From positions 2,852,001 through 2,916,000 of the forward strand of contig JBAGRP010000001.1 of the NCBI GenBank assembly GCA_036924855.1: a DNA stretch of 64,000 bases, written 5' to 3'. The notes beneath the pieces are model-generated. The model saw nothing but the letters and a program-made list of their open reading frames with translations, was not told the origin of the DNA and did not search any database. Numbering within the stretch: position 1 is the stretch's first letter; each line of letters begins with the position of its first letter. This stretch comes from Nitrobacteraceae bacterium AZCC 2146 (GTDB lineage Bacteria > Pseudomonadota > Alphaproteobacteria > Rhizobiales > Xanthobacteraceae). Positions 53,457 through 62,800 of the stretch are shown in pieces. A program made the position numbers and the translations under genes.

Positions 53457-53583
53457 TGTCATTTCGGGATGGACTTCAATCGGCGACAGCCGGCTGAAGT
53501 CCAGGCCTGGAATCTATACTCCCGGCGGTGGTTATGGATTCCGGGCTCGCTCGCAGCTGTCGCGGCTCGCGCCCCGGAATGAC
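53457..53583. repeat. Dispersed palindromic element (copy J)
   Basis: TTGTCATTTCGGGATG and CCCCGGAATGACG are the outer borders; CCTGGAATCTATACTCCC and GGTTATGGATTCCGGG the centre. The left arm is ACTTCA-TCGGC/GCCG-TGAAGT. It lies between the SDR and CoA-ligase genes. Confidence 0.88.
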
Positions 53584-53618
53584 GACTGGAATTGCTTGCA
53601 TCGATCCAATCCAAGAAC

Positions 53619-55499
53619 TTAAAGCGAAATAACATTAGCGCCGGGCGCACCGGCGTAAATATCCTCGATCAGGGCGGCGCGATGCTCCAGCACGGCGCGC
53701 TGGTTGACCGAGCCCTTGTCGGTGACCTCGCCGCGGTCGATCGACAGCGGCGTGTCGAGCAGCACGGCGCGGGTGATCCGCGTCGAGGAGCCGGTCGAGC
53801 CGGCCATGAACCGGACCAGCCGTTCGCGGAACGCCTGGCGAATGATAGGATCGTTGGCCGCGGCAGCGAGGTCGCCGGCCGGCAGCGCGGGATTGACGAC
53901 GTTGCAACCGTCGAGATCGAGAATGACCAGTGCGGAGAGTTCGTCGCGGTTGATGCCGGCGATCACCACGTCGCGCACGAGAGGCGCACACGTGCCGACG
54001 AAGCGTGCGCGCAACGGGCCGACGCTGACCCAGGTGCCACTGCCGAGCTTGAAGTCTTCCGAGATGCGGCCGTCGAAATCGAATCCGGCGGAGAGGTCAT
54101 TGGGGTCGACCGGCTTCAGCGCGTCGCCGAACTTGTAGTAGCCCTCCTCGTCGAAGGCCTTTGCGGTCAGTTCCGGTTCGCGCCAGTAGCCCGGCGTGAT
54201 GTTCGGACCCTTGGCGCGAACTTCGAGCTTGCCGTTGTTCGGCACGAGCTTGGCGTCATTGCCCGGCACGGGAAGGCCGACATGGCCGGAACGGCTGGTG
54301 AAGGGCGTGACGCACATGAAGAACGGCGAGGTCTCGGTGGCGCCAAGCCCTGTCAGCATCGGCACCCGCGCGCCGGTGGCCTGCACCGACAGTTCGTCGA
54401 GGCTGTCCCAGACATAGGGCGAGAGACCGGCGCCGCTGAAGAACATCGCATGCAGGCGCGAGAAGAATTTTGTACGCAACTCGGCGTCGTCGCGCAGATA
54501 GGGCAGCAGCGATTCATAGCCCTTGGGCACGTTGAAATACACCGTCGGCGAAATCTCACGGAGATTGCGGATGGTCTGTTCGATGCCCGACTGCGTCGGC
54601 TTGCCGTCGTCGAGATACATCGAGCCGCCGTTCAGCAGCGTCAGCCCGATATTATGATTGCCGCCAAAGGTGTGATTCCACGGCAGCCAGTCGATGATGA
54701 CCGGCGGCTCATCCTTCAGGAAAGCCAGTGTATCGCGCAGCATGATCTGGTTGGCGCACAGCATGCGCTGGGTGTTGATGACCGCCTTTGGGTTGCCGGT
54801 CGAGCCCGACGTCAGCAGAAATTTGGCGATGGTGTCGGGACCAATCGCGTCATGCGCGGCGTCGAGATTGGCGGCTTCCGGCGTCGCCAGCAAATCGGCC
54901 AGCATCGTCACGCGACGATCCGGCGCGCCGTGCGATACCACGACTTCGGTGCCGACGGGGACGTTGAAATGCAGAGCATCGGCAAAGGCGGTGGCGTCAT
55001 CGACAAACACCAGCCCTGGCGTCAGCAGCTTCATCAGATAAGAGAGCTTGCCGTAGTCCTTCGAGACCAGCGAATAGGCCGGCGACACCGGCGCATAGGG
55101 AATCCCGGCATAGAGTGCGCCGAACGCCAGCAGTGCGTGATCAATCGAATTGCCGGACAGAATCACGATGGGTTTTTCGGCCGACAGGCCGCGCGCCAGC
55201 AGCGCCGAGGCGATATGCCGGGCCGCATCCAGCATCTGCACATAGGTGACTTCGCGCCAGCCGCCGGTCCTGGCGCGCTCCGCCATGAAGACGCGGTCCG
55301 GCGTCTCTTTCGCCCAGCGATGCAGGCAATCGGTGATGCGCACCGGATACTCGCCGAGCCCTGTCGTCGGGCGAATATAGATGGTGCCGTCGTCACGGCG
55401 ATCGATGCTGACGCCGATATCACCGAACGAAATCGGGCGCAGCGGATGAATCGTTTCCACTGGTTTGGTCTGGTCGCTCTTTTCGGCTGCTGCAGACAT
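53619..55499 (-). CDS. Feruloyl-CoA synthase-like acyl-CoA ligase
   Basis: The 626-residue adenylate-forming ligase begins with a Ser/Ala/Lys tail and IHPLRPISFGDIGVSIDRRD, which is typical of feruloyl-CoA synthases. It has SGNSIDHALLAFGALYAGIP, the P-loop LLTSGSTGNPKAVINTQRM, GLGATETSPFF and FDGRISEDFKLGSGTWVSVG. The usual C-terminal catalytic-Lys domain is the modified type of this subfamily. It would convert p-coumarate, ferulate or related acids to CoA esters with ATP. It follows the enoyl-CoA hydratase by 34 bp, with a shared MarR-type operator upstream. Compare CouB of R. palustris. Confidence 0.88.
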   Translation of the reverse strand: MSAAAEKSDQTKPVETIHPLRPISFGDIGVSIDRRDDGTIYIRPTTGLGEYPVRITDCLHRWAKETPDRVFMAERARTGGWREVTYVQMLDAARHIASALLARGLSAEKPIVILSGNSIDHALLAFGALYAGIPYAPVSPAYSLVSKDYGKLSYLMKLLTPGLVFVDDATAFADALHFNVPVGTEVVVSHGAPDRRVTMLADLLATPEAANLDAAHDAIGPDTIAKFLLTSGSTGNPKAVINTQRMLCANQIMLRDTLAFLKDEPPVIIDWLPWNHTFGGNHNIGLTLLNGGSMYLDDGKPTQSGIEQTIRNLREISPTVYFNVPKGYESLLPYLRDDAELRTKFFSRLHAMFFSGAGLSPYVWDSLDELSVQATGARVPMLTGLGATETSPFFMCVTPFTSRSGHVGLPVPGNDAKLVPNNGKLEVRAKGPNITPGYWREPELTAKAFDEEGYYKFGDALKPVDPNDLSAGFDFDGRISEDFKLGSGTWVSVGPLRARFVGTCAPLVRDVVIAGINRDELSALVILDLDGCNVVNPALPAGDLAAAANDPIIRQAFRERLVRFMAGSTGSSTRITRAVLLDTPLSIDRGEVTDKGSVNQRAVLEHRAALIEDIYAGAPGANVISL

Positions 55500-55533
55500 C
55501 GTGTTTCGACCCTAGGTTTTTTTTAAGTAGAAA

Positions 55534-56331
55534 TCAGCTGGGCTGCACTTTGGCCGCCTTGCGATCAAGAAAGGCGCGTATCCGCGTCTTGGCCTCCCGG
55601 TCGCTCTGCGCCACGCTGGCCATCAAGGCTTCCAGCATCAGGCCGGTCTGCGGACTGGCTTCGGCGATCAGCGGCAAGGCTTGCATGACGGCGAAATTCG
55701 TCAATGGCGCATTCTGCGCCACGCGCTCGGCGAGTTCGACAGCCTTGGCGAGCGCCCCGCCCTCCTCGGTCAGATATTGCGAGAAGCCGTGCACCACGCC
55801 TTCCGCGGCGGTATAGACCCGACCGGTCAGCATCATATCGGCCATCCGGGCGACCCCGACCAGCCGCGGCAGCCGCACCGAGCCGCCACCGCCGACAAAG
55901 ATGCCGCGCTGGCCTTCCGGCAGCGCGTAGTAGGCGGAGGGTTCGGCGACGCGGATATGGGCGGCACAGGCCAGCTCCAGCCCGCCGCCGATCACCGCGC
56001 CCTTGAGGGCGGCGACCACGGGAACGCGGGCGTGCTGAATGGTATCGAACACCCGGTGCCACATCCGCGAATGCATCAGCCCCGCGGTGGCATCGCGCTC
56101 GGTCAGTTCGGAAAGGTCGAGTCCAGCGGAGAAATGATCGCCGACGCCATGGATCACCACCGCGCCGATGTCTTCCGGCAGCGTCGCGAAGCAGCGTTCG
56201 ATCTCGAGGATGATGCCGTCGTTCAGCGCATTGCGCTTGGCCGGCCGATTCAGGCCCACGGTCAGCACACGGCCGATGGTCTCGAACGTCAGCAGCGAAT
56301 TGGCGGTTGCGGCGGGCAGAGGTTGGGCCAT
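55534..56331 (-). CDS. Crotonase-fold enoyl-CoA hydratase, hydroxycinnamoyl-CoA pathway
   Basis: The 265-residue crotonase-family enzyme has the oxyanion-hole segments HGVGDHFSAGLDLSEL and AALKGAVIGGGLELACAAHI and a substrate loop LPEGQRGIFVGGGGSVRL. I chose the ATG at 56331; the longer frame to 56415 crosses the operator. It heads the minus-strand operon with the CoA ligase and SDR. It should hydrate (or hydrate and cleave) hydroxycinnamoyl-CoA, like CouA. It does not resemble the classic Pseudomonas hydratase-lyase closely, so hydratase only is the safer call. Confidence 0.85.
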   Translation of the reverse strand: MAQPLPAATANSLLTFETIGRVLTVGLNRPAKRNALNDGIILEIERCFATLPEDIGAVVIHGVGDHFSAGLDLSELTERDATAGLMHSRMWHRVFDTIQHARVPVVAALKGAVIGGGLELACAAHIRVAEPSAYYALPEGQRGIFVGGGGSVRLPRLVGVARMADMMLTGRVYTAAEGVVHGFSQYLTEEGGALAKAVELAERVAQNAPLTNFAVMQALPLIAEASPQTGLMLEALMASVAQSDREAKTRIRAFLDRKAAKVQPS

Positions 56332-56358
56332 GCGGTCAATTACGTCCTGATTAGAATA

Positions 56359-56373
56359 GTTATGTTTTATAAC
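56359..56373. promoter_or_regulatory. Candidate MarR operator 2 (hydratase operon)
   Basis: GTTAT-GTTTT-ATAAC is a perfect dyad, 28 bp upstream of the hydratase ATG. It is the best-matching copy of the motif. Confidence 0.65.
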
Positions 56374-56518
56374 GAATTGGCCGGGAGTCAATCTTGCAGT
56401 GCGGCAAAGCGGCAAGGACTCGTGCCCTGGAAGCGGTGCGGCATTCTCAGGCGATGCGAAGCTCGCCGCTATCCCGCTCCGCAGATCCGAGGTACGAGAA
56501 CCCCGCTTCCGCGCAGCC

Positions 56519-56983
56519 TCACAAAACCTGATGGACCGCGATCTCGACGCGGTCGGGATGCCGGGCGCCGACGCCGATGAAAAGGTTTTCCATCAGCCAG
56601 CGGTACTTCGTGCTGCCGGTCTCGAATTTCGGCACCGAGCGGAAATAGATCAGAGCGGGATCGACGACCTCGCCGCGCGCGATGCGGTCCAGCGCCTCCT
56701 TTGGCCCGAAGCGGATGCCGACATTCTCGATATAGACCACCGCGCCGTCGTCCATCTCGAAGGCGTATTTCGCTTCCAACTCGGTAAAGCCGTTGGGACG
56801 GATGGTCTGGAAATCAGCGCCAACCGGATAGATCGTGCCCCGCATCCCCTCGCCGACAACCTCGCCGCCGAGGATCGGAATGATGCGGCGAATACCATGG
56901 CCGAGGTCGCCGGCGACGATCGGCGCGCCAATTTTTATCGCGAGGCTGAAAACATACTTCGTGGCGAGTTGCGGTGTGCTCAT
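56519..56983 (-). CDS. DUF3237 family protein
   Basis: The 154-residue protein starts MSTPQLATKYVFSLAIKIGA and contains LGGEVVGEGMRGTIYPVGAD, YIENVGIRFG and a conserved end YFRSVPKFETGSTKYRWLME. This matches the DUF3237 family of small beta-barrel-like proteins with no known function. Its start overlaps the stop of the TRAP large permease gene by four bases, so it is the fourth gene of the TRAP operon. A much longer open frame reaching 57406 is not real: it overlaps the permease out of frame. Confidence 0.88.
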   Translation of the reverse strand: MSTPQLATKYVFSLAIKIGAPIVAGDLGHGIRRIIPILGGEVVGEGMRGTIYPVGADFQTIRPNGFTELEAKYAFEMDDGAVVYIENVGIRFGPKEALDRIARGEVVDPALIYFRSVPKFETGSTKYRWLMENLFIGVGARHPDRVEIAVHQVL

Positions 56984-58290
56984 CCAATCATCCGCATCGG
57001 CAGCCAGGTGGCGATCAGCGGGAACAGGATCAGCAGCACCAGCCGGATCAGGTCGGTGACCACGAACGGCAGCACGCCCTTGAAGATCGTCGACATACTC
57101 ACGTCCTTGATCACACTCTTGATAACGAAGACGTTCATGCCGACCGGGGGATGGATCAGGCCGAGCTCCACGGTCATGACGATGACGATGCCGAACCAGA
57201 TCGGATCGAAGCCGAGCGCCATCACCACCGGAAACACGATCGGCACGGTGAGGATCACCATCGCCATCGCATCCATCAGGCAACCCAGCACCAGATACAT
57301 CAGCAGGATCAGCGCCAGCACGCCGTAGCGGCCGATGCCGAGGCTGGTGAGGAATTCGGTGACATGTTGCGGGGTCTGGGTGATGGTGAGAAAATAGCCG
57401 AAGCACAGCGCGCCAATCAGCACGGTGAACACCGCCGCCGCGGTGCGCGTCGCCTGCAGCAGCGACTGCAGGATACCGTCCTTGTTCAGCTTGCCGCGCA
57501 ATACGCCGATGATGAAGGCGCCGACCGCGCCGACCGCGCCGGCTTCGGTGGGAATGAAGAACCCGCCATAGAGGCCGCCGATCACGAACACGAACAGCAG
57601 CAGCGGCGACCAGACGTCGCGGATCGCCAGCGCGCGCTCATGCCACGATGCCCGCGGCCCCGCCGGCAGAAAGCCGGGCCTGACCTTGCCGATGATGGCG
57701 ATGGTGATCATGTGCATCACGATCGCCAGCAGGCCCGGCACGATGCCGGCGATGAACAGTTTGCCGATGTCCTGCTGGGTGATGATGCCGTAAACCGCGA
57801 GCACGGTGGACGGCGGCAGCATCGCGCCGAGCGTGCCGCCGACCGCGATCACGCCAGTGGCGAAGGATTGCGGGTACTTGAAGCGCCGCATCTCCGGATA
57901 GGCCACCGCGGAGAACGTCGCGGCTGTCGCCACCGACGAGCCGGAGATCGCCGCAAAGCCGCCGCAGGCGGCGATGGTGGCAATGCCCAGGCCGCCCTTC
58001 CAGTGGCCGACAAAGGTGTTGGCAGCGCGAAACAGCTCGCGGCTGATGCCGGACACCGAGACGAACGCGCCCATCAAGAGGAACATCGGGATCACGCCGA
58101 AGGAATAATCCGTCACGGTGCGCATGGTGGTCTGGCCGACCAGCTTCAGCGCCGGCGCAAAGCCGGTGAGATAGCCAAAGCCGGTGATGCCGACGAGGCC
58201 CATCGCCATGCCGACCGGCACGCGCAGCAGCATCAGGACAAACAGGGTGACGAACCCAATCAGGGCAACCGCTTCATTGCTCAGGTCCAT
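56980..58290 (-). CDS. TRAP transporter large permease (DctM/TarM-like)
   Basis: The 436-residue integral membrane protein with about 12-13 hydrophobic segments starts MDLSNEAVALIGFVTLFVLM. It has ATAATFSAVAYPEMRR, PPSTVLAVYGIITQQDIGKL and VELGLIHPPVGMNVFVIKSV, the last being a DctM hallmark. I chose the ATG at 58290, five bases after the small-subunit stop. It works with the small membrane subunit and the periplasmic DctP protein to import organic acids using an ion gradient. Context suggests aromatic acids, as for TarPQM in R. palustris. Confidence 0.92.
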   Translation of the reverse strand: MDLSNEAVALIGFVTLFVLMLLRVPVGMAMGLVGITGFGYLTGFAPALKLVGQTTMRTVTDYSFGVIPMFLLMGAFVSVSGISRELFRAANTFVGHWKGGLGIATIAACGGFAAISGSSVATAATFSAVAYPEMRRFKYPQSFATGVIAVGGTLGAMLPPSTVLAVYGIITQQDIGKLFIAGIVPGLLAIVMHMITIAIIGKVRPGFLPAGPRASWHERALAIRDVWSPLLLFVFVIGGLYGGFFIPTEAGAVGAVGAFIIGVLRGKLNKDGILQSLLQATRTAAAVFTVLIGALCFGYFLTITQTPQHVTEFLTSLGIGRYGVLALILLMYLVLGCLMDAMAMVILTVPIVFPVVMALGFDPIWFGIVIVMTVELGLIHPPVGMNVFVIKSVIKDVSMSTIFKGVLPFVVTDLIRLVLLILFPLIATWLPMRMIG

Positions 58291-58295
58291 GCGAT

Positions 58296-58862
58296 TTACT
58301 CTGCGGTCTTGATTTTGGGATCGTGCATCAGATCCGGATGGAAGATGAGGCGCCAGGTCCGGATCGCTATCAGCAGCACCGCCGAGACATCGCCGATCCA
58401 CGACACCAGGAAGAACGGCCAGATCGGCAGCTGCAGGTCCATGGTGACGATACCGTCGGCGCGGGTGGCGACGACCTTGTCAAACAGGGTGTAGGTCTGC
58501 ATCACCACCACGAACAGCAGCACCAGCGTGGCGAAGATATCGATCCAGCGCTGGTATTTTGGCGTCACGTTGGCCCAGACCAGATCGACGGTGATATGCG
58601 AGCCGCGATAGCTGGTCGCAGCAATCCCCCAGAAGATCAGGATGCCGAGCAGGAACTGGCCGAAATTGTAGTAATCGGGGATCGTCACCGCGAAGAATTT
58701 TCGCATGAATACGGCGACGAAGGTGTTGAGCGCGACGATGCCGACAAAGAACGCCGCGATCCATTCGATGGAATCGATGAAGCGATCCATGATGTTTTTT
58801 TTCGGCGAATCGGGCGGCCCGACGATGACGCCGTCTTCGGAGACTTCGGAGGTGGTGGTCAT
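58296..58862 (-). CDS. TRAP transporter small permease (DctQ/TarQ-like)
   Basis: The 188-residue membrane protein has a cytoplasmic tail of about 35 residues and four hydrophobic segments. Diagnostic stretches are NTFVAVFMRKFFAVTIPDYY and FWGIAATSYRGSHITVDLVW. I chose the ATG at 58862; an upstream in-frame ATG at 58904 lies within the palindromic element region. It sits between the DctP and DctM genes, separated from the former by a palindromic element, and forms a complex with DctM. Confidence 0.9.
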   Translation of the reverse strand: MTTTSEVSEDGVIVGPPDSPKKNIMDRFIDSIEWIAAFFVGIVALNTFVAVFMRKFFAVTIPDYYNFGQFLLGILIFWGIAATSYRGSHITVDLVWANVTPKYQRWIDIFATLVLLFVVVMQTYTLFDKVVATRADGIVTMDLQLPIWPFFLVSWIGDVSAVLLIAIRTWRLIFHPDLMHDPKIKTAE

Positions 58863-58898
58863 GATGATGTCAGGTTCAATTTGTGCGTCCCTGGAAGC

Positions 58899-59025
58899 TG
58901 TCATTCCGGGGCGGGCACGGCGTCAGCCGCGCGCGAACCCGGAATCCCGAAGTGTTCAAAACATCTCTGGATTCCGGGTGCGCTTCATCCGCGCTTACGC
59001 GCGGACGAAGCGCCCCGGAATGACA
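58899..59025. repeat. Dispersed palindromic element (copy K, variant centre)
   Basis: TGTCATTCCGGGGCG and CGCCCCGGAATGACA are the outer borders. The centre is CCCGGAATCCCGAAGTGTTC...TCTCTGGATTCCGGG, the same variant as at 18722-18845. The right arm is CGCTTC-TCCGCG/CGCGGA-GAAGCG. It lies inside the TRAP operon between the first two genes. Confidence 0.9.
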
Positions 59026-59033
59026 GCGTTTGC

Positions 59034-60065
59034 TCACAATCCCGCGTCGTATTTCTTCAGCGCCGCCTTCAGGTCGGCGTCGATCTTGTCGGCGTCGCCA
59101 CCGGCCTTCTTCACCCCGGCGGCCCAGCTGGCGTGCAGGGGTTCGACGCCCTTCTTCCATTCGGCGAGTTGTTCCGGAGTCAGCTTGTAGACCTCGTGAT
59201 CCGGCAGCGCCTTCATCTTGGTGCGGCCATTGGCTTCGAAATCGACCCAGGGATCTGTGACCTTGGACGCCCATTCCGGCGTGCAATGGTCGTCGATGAT
59301 CTTCTTCTGGCCATCCGACATCGAATTATATTTGGCGAGGTTGATATTGTAGGTGAAGACGGTGGAGTAGAGCGGCGCGTCGATGTGGTATTTCACCACC
59401 TTGTCGATGCCGAACAGGAAGATCGACCCCCAGGGGAAAGCGATCTCGTCGGCGACGCCGCGCTCGATGGCGTCGCGGGATTCCGGCGCCGAGGCCTGCA
59501 CATTGGTGCCGCCGAACAGCTTGACCATCTCGCCGATGGTGCTCTGCGCGGGACGCACCTTCACGCCGGCGAGATCGCCGGGCACCATGATCTTCTTCTT
59601 GCCGTGCAGCGAGCCTGGATCATGAATGAAGGCGAAGCACAGCTTGGTGTCCTTCATCTCGGTAGGCGCGTATTTGTGATACCACTCGTTCAGCGCGAGG
59701 GTGCCCTTCTTGCCGTCGGAGAAAACGAAAGGAAGCTGTCCCGCGGAAACGATCGGGAAGCGGCCGGGCTGATAACCGGGGTTGATGTAGGTGATGTCGG
59801 CGATGCCGTCGCGCGCCATGTCATAATGGTCGAAGGCCTTGCCGAGCTGTTCGGAGGGAAACACCGTCATTTTGATGGTGCCGCCCGAGGCCTTCTCGAT
59901 ATCGGCGGCCCAGGCCTGCGTCGCCGGTACCAGCGGATGCGCCGGCGGTACCCACAGCGACACCTTCATGGTGACGGTCTTGTCCTGCGCCAAGGCAGGA
60001 TTCATTGCCGGCGCGACGCTGGCAGCAACAGCCAGCAACGCAAACAGGGCTTTCCTCATCGACAT
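59034..60065 (-). CDS. TRAP transporter substrate-binding protein (DctP/TarP-like)
   Basis: The 343-residue periplasmic receptor has a signal peptide MRKALFALLAVAASVAPAMN ending at ALAQ and a mature part with SLWVPPAHPLVPATQAWAAD and ASGGTIKMTVFPSEQLGKAFD. It also has KVRPAQSTIGEMVKLFGGTN and the conserved Arg-containing ligand region. GAGGGAGAA precedes the ATG. It is the first gene of the TRAP operon and is divergent from pobA across a MarR-type operator, which supports an aromatic-acid ligand. Confidence 0.92.
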   Translation of the reverse strand: MSMRKALFALLAVAASVAPAMNPALAQDKTVTMKVSLWVPPAHPLVPATQAWAADIEKASGGTIKMTVFPSEQLGKAFDHYDMARDGIADITYINPGYQPGRFPIVSAGQLPFVFSDGKKGTLALNEWYHKYAPTEMKDTKLCFAFIHDPGSLHGKKKIMVPGDLAGVKVRPAQSTIGEMVKLFGGTNVQASAPESRDAIERGVADEIAFPWGSIFLFGIDKVVKYHIDAPLYSTVFTYNINLAKYNSMSDGQKKIIDDHCTPEWASKVTDPWVDFEANGRTKMKALPDHEVYKLTPEQLAEWKKGVEPLHASWAAGVKKAGGDADKIDADLKAALKKYDAGL

Positions 60066-60110
60066 TTCTCCCTCGTTTCACCGGACCTTGAACGGCCCTT
60101 TGCGAATATT

Positions 60111-60125
60111 GTTATATGATATAAT
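60111..60125. promoter_or_regulatory. Candidate MarR operator 3 (TRAP operon / pobA)
   Basis: GTTAT-ATGAT-ATAAT, between the divergent TRAP and pobA starts. It overlaps a TATAAT (60120-60125) that could be the pobA -10, so binding would block transcription. Confidence 0.6.
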
Positions 60126-60209
60126 CATCATTGCAAGCCTGCGCCGACAGGCTGCATTACTGCGGCTTGACTCGTCAACTCGGTCGACCGACACAGTCCA
60201 TAATAATAA

Positions 60210-61397
<1,188 letters not shown>

Positions 61398-61403
61398 GCA
61401 CCG

Positions 61404-61516
61404 TCATTGCGAGCTCTAGCAAAGTTGGCTCTTGCCAACTTTGCTCTGAGCAAAGCAATCCAGAGCCGCAGGCGAAGACTGGATTACTTCGTCGCAAGGG
61501 CCCCCCGTCAATGACG
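61404..61516. repeat. Palindromic repeat of the CATTGCGAG/AATGACG family
   Basis: GTCATTGCGAGC and TCAATGACGAG mark the ends, with AGCAAAGTTGGC/GCCAACTTTGCT as a strong central hairpin and GCAATCCAGAG/CTGGATTACTTCGTCGC within. It is a different family from the CATTCCGGGG elements. Confidence 0.8.
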
Positions 61517-61622
61517 AGAACCGTGCCATCCTGTTTTAAACTTTGTTGGCCGAATATTTGGCCTGTGCCTCGCGCCGGGACCGGTTCAATAGTGATCACA
61601 GTGTCAAACCGGATTTCGCTGC

Positions 61623-62042
61623 ATGATCAATCCCGATATTCCCGACGGCTTCGAGCCGCATTTCCGGAAGAGTCCGCTTACCGCGCCGTGGGAGCCGATC
61701 TATTCCAAGGTGACCGACAGAGCGGTCATCATCGGATTGCGGCTCGCAGCACAACACACTAATTCGCGCGGGCTGGCGCATGGCGGGCTGATCTCCTCGC
61801 TCGCCGACAATGCCATGGGCCTGAGTTGCGGCCATGCGCTCGGCGGCGGTACGCGGCTGGTGACGGTCAGCCTCACGGTGGATTTCATCGGCGCCATCGC
61901 GATCGGGCAATGGCTTCAGGTGGAGACCGACGTCATCAAGACCGGCAGTACGCTGTGCTTCGCGCAATGCCTCGTCACCGCCGATGGCGTGCCGAGCGCC
62001 CGGGCCAGCGCGACGTTTCGGGTGGCGCCGAAGAAGGCGTGA
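61623..62042 (+). CDS. PaaI-type hotdog-fold thioesterase
   Basis: The 139-residue protein has the PaaI/4HBT signature RGLAHGGLISSLADNAMGLS (catalytic region HGG plus D), followed by VTVSLTVDFIGAIAIGQWLQ and the C-terminal ASATFRV strand. Such enzymes hydrolyse acyl- or aryl-CoA esters. Close to aromatic acid genes it could recycle stalled CoA esters, but it is separated from pobA by a repeat and may be unrelated. The ATG start is clear and the length is typical. Confidence 0.9.
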   Translation: MINPDIPDGFEPHFRKSPLTAPWEPIYSKVTDRAVIIGLRLAAQHTNSRGLAHGGLISSLADNAMGLSCGHALGGGTRLVTVSLTVDFIGAIAIGQWLQVETDVIKTGSTLCFAQCLVTADGVPSARASATFRVAPKKA

Positions 62043-62162
62043 GCATTTCAAGTCCTGCAACAATGAATTGCCAATTGCGATCATTCCGCCGGACCGGCCA
62101 AGAGGCCATCTTATCGGGGATGGCGGGCTTGTGCTCGCGGGATATGCTCTTGGGAGATTTCG

Positions 62163-62792
62163 ATGGCCGACACCCATGCCTTTTCAAGCGACGTCGCCTT
62201 CACGCCAACGGTGAAAGCCATTCAGGCTCGCAAGGGTTCGCGCCACGCTTATGCGCAGGTCGACGAGAACGGCGGCTGGCGCACCGAGGTCGATGACAAC
62301 CTGGCGGCGTTCCTTGCGGAAGCGAGCAGCATGTTCCTGGCCACTGCCAGCGCCGATGGCCAGCCCTATATCCAGCACCGCGGCGGGCCGAAAGGTTTCA
62401 TCCGGATTCTCGACAAGCAGACGCTGGCCTTCGCCGACTACAGCGGCAACCGGCAATACATCACTCAGGGCAACCTGGCGGAAAATCCGAAGGCCAACAT
62501 CTTCCTGATCGACTACACACATCGCCGCCGCATCAAGATCTGGGGCGAAGCCCGCGTCGTCGAAGACGATCCGGCGTTGCTGACATCGCTGATGCCAGCC
62601 GGATACAAGGCGCGACCCGAACAGGTGATCCTGTTCAAGATTGCGGCCTGGGATACCAATTGCCCGCAGCACATCCCGCAGAAATTCGATGCTGCCGATG
62701 TCGCCGCGGCGCTGGCGAGCCGCGACGCGCGGATCGCCGAGTTGGAAGCGGAGCTGGCCGCCTTGAAAGATCAGTCAGCTCCCGCTCACTAG
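62163..62792 (+). CDS. Pyridoxamine 5'-phosphate oxidase-fold family protein
   Basis: The 209-residue FMN-binding split-barrel protein has ASSMFLATASADGQPYIQHR and GGPKGFIRILDKQTLAFADY, then NRQYITQGNLAENPKANIFL and the end CPQHIPQKFDAADVAAALAS. These features belong to the PNPOx-like family of putative flavin oxidoreductases rather than to true PdxH. A short coiled-coil-like tail (AELEAELAALKDQ) ends it. The function is unknown; involvement in detoxification is only suggested by the glutathione transferase that follows convergently. Confidence 0.88.
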   Translation: MADTHAFSSDVAFTPTVKAIQARKGSRHAYAQVDENGGWRTEVDDNLAAFLAEASSMFLATASADGQPYIQHRGGPKGFIRILDKQTLAFADYSGNRQYITQGNLAENPKANIFLIDYTHRRRIKIWGEARVVEDDPALLTSLMPAGYKARPEQVILFKIAAWDTNCPQHIPQKFDAADVAAALASRDARIAELEAELAALKDQSAPAH

Positions 62793-62800
62793 CGGCTGCA

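Noticed and set aside
56519..57406. 295-codon minus-strand frame
   Set aside because: Its first half is an out-of-frame reading of the DctM gene; only the part from 56983 (DUF3237) is real.
58323..60119. Long plus-strand frame across the TRAP genes
   Set aside because: Antisense to DctQ and DctP; composition is that of a shadow frame.
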